From positions 124,001 through 188,000 of the forward strand of contig NZ_CP077085.1 in assembly GCF_014268455.2 (NCBI RefSeq): a stretch of DNA of 64,000 nucleotides, given 5' to 3'. The position numbers were made by a program, and so were the translations under genes. Numbering within the stretch: the stretch's first letter is position 1; every line of letters starts with the position of its first letter. The stretch comes from Pseudomonas shahriarae (GTDB taxonomy: Bacteria > Pseudomonadota > Gammaproteobacteria > Pseudomonadales > Pseudomonadaceae). The notes below the pieces were generated by a model. It saw only the letters and a list, made by a program, of their open reading frames with translations. It was not told the origin of the DNA and ran no database searches. This document shows, in pieces, positions 7,549 through 15,089 of this stretch.

Positions 7549-8806
7549 TGTACGGACCGGACACATGGTTGACGGGTGTGCGGGGACATGGTGGACACTT
7601 TTGGCGAGCCAACTTCGCCGGAAAGCCATCATGCCCTGGGACACGAGAGATACCATGAGCCTGAAAGAAGAGTTCATTGCCTTAGCACGGCAACCCGGCA
7701 GCAATAAACGAGAGCTGTGTCGACGGTTCGGCATCAGTCCGCAAACGGCCTATAAGTGGTTGAAACGCTATGAAATGCAGGGGCAGTCTGGACTGCAAGA
7801 GAAGTCCCGAAAACCTGCGACTAGCCCAAAGCTAACCGCGCCAGCTCTGGAAGCGGAAGTCATAGCGCTTAGGCGAGCACATCCCGCTTGGGGCGGACGT
7901 ACAATCAGCAGCCTTTTGAAAAAGCAGATTGCTCCTAGCACTGTCACCAATGTTCTGCACCGATGCGGGCTGATTCAGCCTGTTCAGAAGGAACAAGAAG
8001 CAAAGCTGAGATTTGAACACGATGCACCTAACGATCTTTGGCAGATGGATTTCAAAGGGCACTTCCCGACGCAAGAAGGCCGATGCCATCCGCTGACGTT
8101 GTTGGACGATCACTCACGATTCAATTTGGCGATTCAAGCTTGTGATAACGAGCGTGGAATCACAGTGAAGGAAAAGATGATCGAGGTATTCCAGCGCTTT
8201 GGTTTACCGGCTCGCATCAACGTTGACAATGGGCCGCCATGGGGCTCGCCACGCAACCCTGGGGAAATCACAGAATTAAGTATCTGGTTGATTCGCTTGG
8301 GGATCAGGATCAGCTTCAGTCGTCCTTATCACCCTCAAACCAATGGAAAGATTGAGCGCTTCCATCGTTCACTCAAAGCCGAGGTGCTTGATGGGCGTCA
8401 ATTCTCCACGATCAAGGATGCTCAAACAGCGTTTGATCAATGGCGTGAGGTCTATAACTTAAAACGCCCTCACCAAGCACTGGACTACAAGGTGCCTATG
8501 GACCGGTATCGAGCAAGCCCCTGGGCTTATCCGCAGCAGCTATCGGAGTTTGAATATGGGCCGGATGATGTGCTGGCCAAGGTTTATCACAGCCGATTTC
8601 GCTTTCAGAAACGTTACTTCAGCATTGCCAAGGGGCTGGTTGGGCAGCACATCGCAGTTCGGCCTAACCCTGAAAGTGACGGGCTCTTTGACGTCTACTT
8701 CTGCCACCATTTCCTACGAACGATCGACGTGAGCAAACCGGACTATGGTTCATAATGTGTCAACTATGTCCCCGCACATGTGTCCACTATGTGTCCGGTC
8801 CGTACA
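7549..8806 (+). mobile_element. IS481-family insertion sequence
   Basis: About 1.26 kb bounded by terminal inverted repeats. TGTACGGACCGGACACAT starts at 7549 and its exact complement ends at 8806. Further matching TGTGCGGGGACAT blocks give imperfect repeats of about 50 bp. The TGT...ACA ends and single transposase gene fit the IS481 family. A GCTCTT hexamer lies immediately left (7543-7548) and again at 8809-8814, a probable target duplication if the right boundary is 2 bp further out. All transposase motifs are intact, so the element may be functional. Confidence 0.85.
7631..8755 (+). CDS. IS481 family transposase
   Basis: 374 aa with an N-terminal helix-turn-helix (RELCRRFGISPQTAYKWLKRY) followed by an rve/DDE integrase core. 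The catalytic acids are visible in LWQMDFKGHF, VDNGPPWGS and the HPQTNGKIERFHRSLKAE helix. I chose the ATG at 7631 (MPWDTRDTMSLKEEF), which has GGAAAG upstream and matches the usual family start; the ATG at 7655 is the alternative. It fills the insertion sequence and is not truncated or frameshifted. Confidence 0.92.
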   Translation: MPWDTRDTMSLKEEFIALARQPGSNKRELCRRFGISPQTAYKWLKRYEMQGQSGLQEKSRKPATSPKLTAPALEAEVIALRRAHPAWGGRTISSLLKKQIAPSTVTNVLHRCGLIQPVQKEQEAKLRFEHDAPNDLWQMDFKGHFPTQEGRCHPLTLLDDHSRFNLAIQACDNERGITVKEKMIEVFQRFGLPARINVDNGPPWGSPRNPGEITELSIWLIRLGIRISFSRPYHPQTNGKIERFHRSLKAEVLDGRQFSTIKDAQTAFDQWREVYNLKRPHQALDYKVPMDRYRASPWAYPQQLSEFEYGPDDVLAKVYHSRFRFQKRYFSIAKGLVGQHIAVRPNPESDGLFDVYFCHHFLRTIDVSKPDYGS

Positions 8807-8962
8807 GGGCTCTTTTCCAAAAGTGACCCGCTGTAAGAGCGGAACCAATAGCCGCCGTAACCCCAGCAACGGATATGTACACAAACCCAATAAGCACCAG
8901 AGAAAAGAGTTGTGTAAAGACTCATGCCTATCGCAACCTCGCCAAAGCTCAACAGCTCCCAC
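8807..8962. repeat. right outer arm of the mosaic, distal piece
   Basis: Continues the reverse complement of 6779-6903 beyond the IS, ending in GCTCCCAC at 8962. The remaining gap to the next gene (8963-9212) shows no further repeat or gene that I can support. Confidence 0.72.
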
Positions 8963-9212
8963 ATTAGGTCAGTGTGACGCTCGACCATTCCTCGCTCAAT
9001 TGCGCTGCTTGCAGACGGCTGGCGCACACCTAGGTATAGTGCCGCCCCTCTTCGCATGCACGATCGTCAGCCGCATGCGAACGCCGAACTAATAACAACC
9101 CGCGACATGGAACCGGGACGAGCCCTCGCCCCACCTATCGTGCTGTCTGCGAAATGGTGTGGAGTCGAGCCGTCCGGCTTTTGCCTTTACAGAAAACAGC
9201 GAGGAATACTCC

Positions 9213-10664
9213 ATGCTAGAAGTCATCAACGACTTCCTCTCAGGAAAAGTACTGATCGTGCTCATTGTCGGGCTCGGTGGTTACTTCACGATCCGCTCGC
9301 GTTTCGTTCAGTTTCGTCACTTCTTTCATATGTTCGCGGTGTTTCGCGACAGCCTGAAAAGCAGTGCCGGCCAACTCAGTTCGTTCCAGGCGCTGATGCT
9401 CAGCCTGGCCGGGCGGGTGGGTGCCGGTAACATCGCCGGGGTCGGCATCGCCGTGACCCTGGGCGGCCCGGGCGCAGTGTTCTGGATGTGGGTCACCGCG
9501 CTGGTGGGCATGTCTTCGAGCTTTATCGAGTGCTCCCTGGGCCAGCTCTACAAACGTACCGACGCCGAAGGCACCTACCGTGGCGGCCCGGCCTATTACA
9601 TCCAGCACGGCCTGCAAAAACGCTGGCTGGGGATGGTCATGGCGTTTCTGCTGCTGGTGACCTTCGGGTTCGCCTTCAATGGCCTGCAAGCCCATGCCGT
9701 GACCCACTCGCTGAACAACGCCTTTGGCTTCGACACCACCTACACCGGCCTGGCGCTGGCGGTGTTGTTGGGCCTGGTGTTTATCGGCGGGATCAAGCGC
9801 ATTGCCTCGATTGCCGACCTGCTGGTGCCGGTCAAGACCCTGGTTTATATCGCGGTGACGGTCTACGTGATCGTGCTGCAATTCGACCAGGTACCGGCCA
9901 TGCTCGCGACCATCGTCAAGAGCGCCTTTGGCCTGGACCAGGCCTTCGGCGGCCTGGTGGGCAGCGCGATCATCATGGGTGTGAAGCGCGGCGTGTTTGC
10001 CAACGAAGCGGGCCTGGGCAGCGCGCCCAACGTGGCAGCCGTGGCCTCGGTGAAACACCCGGTCGCCCAAGGTGTGGTGCAAGCGTTCAGCGTGTTCCTC
10101 GACACCTTCATCATCTGCACCTGCACCGCCCTGCTGATCCTGCTCTCGGGCTTCTACACCCCAGGCTTTGAAGGCGACGGCATTGCCCTGACCCAGAACT
10201 CCCTGGCGGCGGTGGTCGGTGACTGGGGCCGGATGTTTATCTCGGTGGCCCTGGCGTTGTTCGTGTTCACCTCGATCATGTACAACTACTACCTGGGCGA
10301 GAGCAACCTGCGCTTTTTGGTGGGCAACAACCGCAAGGTGCTGATCGGTTATCGCGCGCTGGTGCTGGTGCTGATCTTCTGGGGTTCGATCGAGAACCTG
10401 AGCACCGTGTTCGCCTTCGCCGACATCACCATGACCATGCTGGCGTTCGTCAACCTGTTCGCCCTGGCGTTCCTGTTCAAGATCGCTATGCGCATCCTCA
10501 ACGACTACGACAGCCAGCGCGCGGCGGGCATCAAGACCCCGGTGTTCGATTCCAGCCAGTTCCCTGACCTGGACCTGGACCGCAAGGCCTGGCCGGCCAA
10601 CCCGGTGCAGCCGGAGCCAACGGCTCAAGCGACTGCTGAACTGAACGCCCAAGTGCAACGCTGA
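9213..10664 (+). CDS. alanine/glycine:cation symporter (AGCS family)
   Basis: 483 aa polytopic inner-membrane carrier. The family signature appears near residue 70 (LSLAGRVGAGNIAGVGIAVTLGGPG), with about 10-11 hydrophobic segments and a hydrophilic C-terminal tail. AGCS proteins import alanine or glycine with Na+ or H+. I start at the ATG at 9213, preceded by GAGGAAT (9202-9208), rather than an upstream in-frame ATG at 9159 that has no RBS and would add a hydrophilic leader. A terminator-like hairpin follows at 10682, so it is probably monocistronic. Asparaginase lies downstream. Confidence 0.9.
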   Translation: MLEVINDFLSGKVLIVLIVGLGGYFTIRSRFVQFRHFFHMFAVFRDSLKSSAGQLSSFQALMLSLAGRVGAGNIAGVGIAVTLGGPGAVFWMWVTALVGMSSSFIECSLGQLYKRTDAEGTYRGGPAYYIQHGLQKRWLGMVMAFLLLVTFGFAFNGLQAHAVTHSLNNAFGFDTTYTGLALAVLLGLVFIGGIKRIASIADLLVPVKTLVYIAVTVYVIVLQFDQVPAMLATIVKSAFGLDQAFGGLVGSAIIMGVKRGVFANEAGLGSAPNVAAVASVKHPVAQGVVQAFSVFLDTFIICTCTALLILLSGFYTPGFEGDGIALTQNSLAAVVGDWGRMFISVALALFVFTSIMYNYYLGESNLRFLVGNNRKVLIGYRALVLVLIFWGSIENLSTVFAFADITMTMLAFVNLFALAFLFKIAMRILNDYDSQRAAGIKTPVFDSSQFPDLDLDRKAWPANPVQPEPTAQATAELNAQVQR

Positions 10665-10681
10665 GCCTAGATAGATGACAC

Positions 10682-10726
10682 GCCGCCCGGCCTTGGGCAT
10701 GCTCTGGGCCCGGCGGCGTTTTTCGT
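10682..10726 (+). terminator. rho-independent terminator after the AGCS gene
   Basis: A GC-rich stem (CGCCGCC...GGCGGCG, extended by an imperfect CGGCC/GGCCC) is followed by a TTTTTCG tract. It lies between the AGCS stop and the asparaginase RBS. Confidence 0.75.
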
Positions 10727-10741
10727 TCAGGAGATTCTTCG

Positions 10742-11719
10742 ATGTCCAAAGCTAACACCATCATGGTGCTCTACACCGGCGGCACCATCGGCATGCAGGC
10801 CAGCGCCAACGGCCTGGCGCCCGCTTCGGGCTTTGAAGCGCGCATGCGCGAACAGCTTGCCCACCTGCCAGCGCCAGCCTGGCGCTTTCGGGAAATGTCG
10901 CCGCTGATCGACAGCGCCAATATGACGCCCGCCTACTGGCAGCACCTGCGCAGCGCCGTGGTCGAGGCTGTGGACGAGGGCTGCGGTGGCGTGCTGATTT
11001 TGCATGGCACCGACACCCTGGCCTACAGCGCGGCAGCCATGAGTTTCCAACTGCTGGGCCTACCGTCGCCCGTAGTGTTCACCGGTTCAATGCTGCCGGC
11101 CGGCGTGCCTGACAGCGATGCCTGGGAAAACGTCAGCGGCGCCCTGGCAGCGTTGGGCGAAGGCCTCGCGCCCGGCGTGCACCTGTACTTCCACGGCGCA
11201 CTGATGGCGCCGACCCGCTGCGCGAAAATCCGCAGTTTTGGCCGCCATCCCTTTGCTGCACTGCAGCGCAACGGTGGCGTGGCCAAGGCCCAGGCCCTGC
11301 CCGCCGCCCTGGACTACCGCCAGCCCAAGGCCCTGGCCAATGTCGGTGTGTTGCCGCTGGTGCCGGGCATTGATGCCGGGCAACTGGACGCCCTGGTCGC
11401 CAGCGGCATCCAGGCGCTGGTGCTCGAATGCTTTGGCAGCGGCACCGGGCCCAGCGATAACCCGGCGTTCCTTGCCAGCCTGCAGCGCGCGCTGGATCGG
11501 GACGTGGTGGTGGTCGCAATCACCCAATGCCATGAAGGTGGCGTGGAACTGGACGTGTATGAAGCGGGCAGCCGCTTGCGTGGGGTCGGCGTGTTGTCCG
11601 GTGGCGGCATGACCCGCGAAGCTGTGTTCGGCAAGCTGCAAGCCCTGCTCGGCGCCGGGCTGCCCAACGACGCAGTACGGCGTCTGGTCGAACTGGACCT
11701 GTGCGGTGAACTGAGCTGA
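10742..11719 (+). CDS. asparaginase
   Basis: 325 aa bacterial asparaginase. It carries both active-site threonine regions: YTGGTIGM with Thr15, and the HGTDTLAYSA motif with Thr90-Asp91. Ser58 is at the expected substrate-binding position. It has no signal peptide, so it is a cytoplasmic, type I-like enzyme hydrolysing L-asparagine to aspartate and ammonia. GGAG lies 10 nt before the ATG. The neighbours (an amino-acid symporter upstream, an AraC regulator downstream) suggest amino-acid use as nitrogen source. Confidence 0.88.
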   Translation: MSKANTIMVLYTGGTIGMQASANGLAPASGFEARMREQLAHLPAPAWRFREMSPLIDSANMTPAYWQHLRSAVVEAVDEGCGGVLILHGTDTLAYSAAAMSFQLLGLPSPVVFTGSMLPAGVPDSDAWENVSGALAALGEGLAPGVHLYFHGALMAPTRCAKIRSFGRHPFAALQRNGGVAKAQALPAALDYRQPKALANVGVLPLVPGIDAGQLDALVASGIQALVLECFGSGTGPSDNPAFLASLQRALDRDVVVVAITQCHEGGVELDVYEAGSRLRGVGVLSGGGMTREAVFGKLQALLGAGLPNDAVRRLVELDLCGELS

Positions 11720-11769
11720 GCGGCATATAACTTGCTCCACTTCCAGCCATCCCCTGGCTGGAAGTTCCC

Positions 11770-12762
11770 ATGCTGCACTCCCACCTCACCACCCTCAATG
11801 CCGTTTCCCTGGTGCTCAGCACCTTCAAGGCCGAAGGCTTGCCCGCCGAAGCGCTGCTGGCCGGCAGTGGCATCTGTGCGGCGGACTTGAGCCGCGCCGA
11901 CACACGCATCGCCACGCACCAGGAAATGCAGGTGTGCGCCAATGCCGTGGCCTTGCAGCGTGATATCGGGCTGATCGTGGGGCGACGGATGCACGTATCG
12001 GCCTACGGCATGCTCGGCTATGCGCTGCTCACCAGTGCCACTTTCGGTGACGCTTTACGCTTGGCCCTGCGTTATCCGGCGCTGTTGGGAACACTGTTCG
12101 AGCTGAGCCTGGAGCAAGACGGCGAGCGTATCTGGTTCACCGCCAGCGATTACCGCGAGAGCCCGGCACTGACCGCCTTCAATGTGGAGCTGTGCCTGGG
12201 ATCGCTGAAGGTAATCTGTGACGACTTGCTCGGCCACCCGCTGCCGCTGCTGGGTGCGCGCTTTGAGCATGCCGCGCCGGATTATCAGGCGCGCTACGCC
12301 GAGTGTTTCGACTGCCCGCTGCAATTCCAGGCCACTGCCAATGCGTTCGCCTTTGACCAACGCTGGCTCGCCCAACCGTTGCCCCTGGCCGACACGGTGA
12401 CCCACCGGGCAATGGCCGAGCGCTGCCGCAAACAGAACACCGAATTCACCGGGCGCGAGGCCTGGCTGGGGCGGGTGCGCCAGTTGCTCGCGGCGCAACT
12501 GCACGCCGCCCCCGGGCTGGATGGCCTGGCCCAGCAGATGAACTGTTCACCCCGCACCCTGCGCCGGCACCTGCATGACCTGGGCTGCAGCTACCAGGAA
12601 CTGCTGGACGAACTGCGCTTTGAGCGCGCCAAGCAACTGTTGGCGCAAGACCAGTGGCCGATCTACCGCATCGCCGAGCAGTTGGGTTTCAGTGAGACCG
12701 CAAGCTTCCGGCATGCCTTTGTACGCTGGAGCGGTGTAGCGCCGAGTCAATTTCGAGCATGA
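11770..12762 (+). CDS. AraC family transcriptional regulator
   Basis: 330 aa with an N-terminal arabinose-binding-like sensing domain (about residues 15-200, the OruR/ArgR-type layout) and a C-terminal double helix-turn-helix of about 90 aa (MNCSPRTLRRHLHDLG...IAEQLGFSETASFRHAFVRWSGVAPSQFR). A GGAAG ribosome site precedes the ATG. It sits between asparaginase and the polyamine-deacetylase operon and could control either. A short CGCCCC/GGGGCG hairpin follows directly (12763-12779). Confidence 0.88.
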   Translation: MLHSHLTTLNAVSLVLSTFKAEGLPAEALLAGSGICAADLSRADTRIATHQEMQVCANAVALQRDIGLIVGRRMHVSAYGMLGYALLTSATFGDALRLALRYPALLGTLFELSLEQDGERIWFTASDYRESPALTAFNVELCLGSLKVICDDLLGHPLPLLGARFEHAAPDYQARYAECFDCPLQFQATANAFAFDQRWLAQPLPLADTVTHRAMAERCRKQNTEFTGREAWLGRVRQLLAAQLHAAPGLDGLAQQMNCSPRTLRRHLHDLGCSYQELLDELRFERAKQLLAQDQWPIYRIAEQLGFSETASFRHAFVRWSGVAPSQFRA

Positions 12763-12779
12763 CGCCCCATGTAGGGGCG
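12763..12779 (+). terminator. short hairpin after the AraC gene
   Basis: A 6-bp GC stem (CGCCCC, ATGTA loop, GGGGCG) begins right after the stop codon. There is no U-tract, so it may be an attenuator or a weak terminator. Confidence 0.4.
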
Positions 12780-12898
12780 AATTTCGGACAGACAATTTGG
12801 CCATATTTATCCCCTTTTGGCCGCTCCTGCCGTTCTCCAAACCTGCGTACACCGCAACACTGCAAGGCATCCCAAGCTGCCTGCGGAGAACAATAAAA

Positions 12899-13933
12899 AT
12901 GCTGACGATCTACTCGGACGATCACCACCTGCACCATGGCCGTTGCGAATTGATGGACGGCCAGTTGATGCCCTGCTTCGAAATGCCTTCGCGCGCCGAC
13001 CATGTGCTGCAACGGGTCAAGGACCGTGAACTGGGCCCGGTGCAAGCGCCGCAGGACTTCGGCCTGGCGCCGCTGCAACGTGTTCACAGCCGCGACTACC
13101 TGGAGTTTTTCAAAGGGGCCTGGCAACGCTGGACGGCCTTCGGCCAGGACGGTGACCTGCTGCCCTACACCTGGCCCGCCCGCACCCTGCGCCGCGTATT
13201 ACCCACCAGCCTGCATGGCCAACTGGGCTATTACAGCTTCGATGGCGGTGCGCCGATCACCGCCGGCACCTGGCAAGCCGCCTACAGCGCAGCGCAGGTC
13301 GCGCTGACCGCACAACACGCGATCCAAAACGGTGCCCACAGTGCCTTCGCCCTGTGCCGCCCGCCGGGGCATCATGCCGCCAGTGACTTGATGGGCGGTT
13401 ATTGCTACCTCAACAACGCCGCCATCGCCGCCCAGGCCTTTCTCGATCAGGGCCACAAAAAGGTCGCGATCCTCGATGTCGATTACCACCACGGCAACGG
13501 CACCCAGTCGATTTTCTATGAGCGCAGTGATGTGCTGTTCACTTCGATCCACGGGCATCCGGAGGCAGAGTTTCCGTTTTTCCTCGGCTACGCCGATGAG
13601 CTGGGCGACGGTGCCGGTGAAGGCTTCAACTTCAACTACCCACTGCCGGCCGGTTCCGCCTGGGACACCTGGAGCGCCGCGCTGGAGCAGGCCTGCCAGG
13701 CAATCGAAGGCTATGGCGCGGACATCATCGTCGTGTCCCTGGGCGTCGACACATTCAAGGACGACCCCATCTCGCAGTTCAAGCTCGACAGCCCGGACTA
13801 CCTGGCCATGGGTGCGCGTATCGCTCGCCTGGGCAAGCCGACGCTGTTTGTGATGGAAGGCGGCTATGCGGTGGAAGAAATCGGCATCAATGCCGTCAAC
13901 GTTCTCGAAGGTTTTGAGGGGGCTGCCCAATGA
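12899..13933 (+). CDS. acetylpolyamine amidohydrolase (histone-deacetylase family)
   Basis: 344 aa class II HDAC-like enzyme of the AphA/AphB (APAH) type. Residues match the family closely: the catalytic His158-His159 pair in RPPGHHA, Zn ligands Asp195 and His197 in LDVDYHHGNG, and a third acidic Zn ligand expected in the VSLGVDTFKDDP stretch. It should remove acetyl groups from acetylputrescine, acetylcadaverine or similar amines. I start at the ATG at 12899, after CGGAGA, not at the upstream ATG at 12797. Its stop overlaps the polyamine-binding-protein start by 4 bp, which supports the polyamine role. Confidence 0.9.
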   Translation: MLTIYSDDHHLHHGRCELMDGQLMPCFEMPSRADHVLQRVKDRELGPVQAPQDFGLAPLQRVHSRDYLEFFKGAWQRWTAFGQDGDLLPYTWPARTLRRVLPTSLHGQLGYYSFDGGAPITAGTWQAAYSAAQVALTAQHAIQNGAHSAFALCRPPGHHAASDLMGGYCYLNNAAIAAQAFLDQGHKKVAILDVDYHHGNGTQSIFYERSDVLFTSIHGHPEAEFPFFLGYADELGDGAGEGFNFNYPLPAGSAWDTWSAALEQACQAIEGYGADIIVVSLGVDTFKDDPISQFKLDSPDYLAMGARIARLGKPTLFVMEGGYAVEEIGINAVNVLEGFEGAAQ

Positions 13934-15021
13934 ACATGCTCAAGTCGCTTGTGCTCTGTGCCGCCGTGCTGAGCACCGCCGCCCACGCCGAAGAAAAAAC
14001 CCTGCGGGTCTATAACTGGTTCGACTACATCACCCCCAAGGCCCTGGACGACTTCAAGGCCCAGAACCCGGCGATCAAACTGATCTACGACATCTTCGAC
14101 ACCAACGAGGCCCTGGAGGCCAAGCTGCTGACCGGCAACTCCGGCTACGACGTGGTAGTGCCGTCCAACGTGTTCCTGGCCAAGCAGGTCGAGGCCGGGG
14201 TGTTCCAACCCCTGGACCGCAGCCAGTTGCCGAACTGGAACCACCTCGATCCCAAGCTGATGCAGTTGATTGAAGCCAACGACCCGGGCAATAAATTCGC
14301 CGTGCCCTATATGTACGGCACCATCCTGATTGGCTTTAACCCGGACAAGGTCAAGGCCGTGCTGGGGGCCGACGCGCCGGTGGACAGCTGGGACTTGATC
14401 TTCAAGCCCGAGAACATCAGCAAGCTCAAGCAATGCGGGGTCGCGCTGCTGGATTCGCCATCGGAAATCCTGCCCCTGGCCTTGCAGCACCTGGGCCTGG
14501 ACCCCAACAGCAGCAACCCCAAGGACTATGTAAAAGCCGAAGCGTTGCTGATGAAGATCCGCCCCTCCATCACCTACTTCCACTCCTCCAAGTACATGGC
14601 CGATATCGCCAACGGTGACATTTGCGTGGCCGTCGGCTACTCCGGCAGTTTCTCCCAGGCGGCCAACCGCGCCAGGGAAGCCAAGAACGGGGTGATTGTC
14701 GACATGCGCCTGCCCAAAGAGGGCGCGCCGATCTGGTTCGATATGCTGGCCATTCCCAAGGGCGCGAAAAACCCGCAGGACGCCTACACCTTTATCAATT
14801 ACCTGCTGCAACCCCAGGTCATTGCGCCCATCAGCGACTTTGTCGGCTATCCCAACCCGAACAAGGACGCGACCGGGCTGGTGGATCCGGCGATCCGCAA
14901 CAACCCTAACCTGTACCCGACCGAGGCGGCGATGGCTACGCTCTACACCCTCAAGCCGCTGGCCCGTGACGCCGAGCGCGCCAGGACCCGCGCCTGGACC
15001 AAGATCAAGTCCGGGACCTGA
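13930..15021 (+). CDS. polyamine ABC transporter substrate-binding protein
   Basis: 363 aa PotF/SpuD-type periplasmic binding protein. It has a signal peptide ending about residue 20 (AAHA), then TLRVYNWFDYI, with Asp and Trp residues at positions typical of polyamine contacts (NWFDYI, IFDTNEALEAKLL, VVPSNVFL). Permease and ATPase genes are not adjacent, so it may serve a distant transporter or act as an orphan sensor, as SpuE-like proteins can. ATGA coupling to the deacetylase implies joint uptake and deacetylation of acetylated polyamines. Confidence 0.88.
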   Translation: MNMLKSLVLCAAVLSTAAHAEEKTLRVYNWFDYITPKALDDFKAQNPAIKLIYDIFDTNEALEAKLLTGNSGYDVVVPSNVFLAKQVEAGVFQPLDRSQLPNWNHLDPKLMQLIEANDPGNKFAVPYMYGTILIGFNPDKVKAVLGADAPVDSWDLIFKPENISKLKQCGVALLDSPSEILPLALQHLGLDPNSSNPKDYVKAEALLMKIRPSITYFHSSKYMADIANGDICVAVGYSGSFSQAANRAREAKNGVIVDMRLPKEGAPIWFDMLAIPKGAKNPQDAYTFINYLLQPQVIAPISDFVGYPNPNKDATGLVDPAIRNNPNLYPTEAAMATLYTLKPLARDAERARTRAWTKIKSGT

Positions 15022-15089
15022 GCAATCATGGCCGGGGAGCCCCCTCTCCGGCCCCGGCGGCGCCTCACCGAAAGCGATCGGCTCCCAGA

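Noticed and set aside
6779..8962. CRISPR array or composite transposon
   Set aside because: Repeats are inverted and unequal rather than regularly spaced direct repeats, and there is only one IS copy, so neither interpretation holds.
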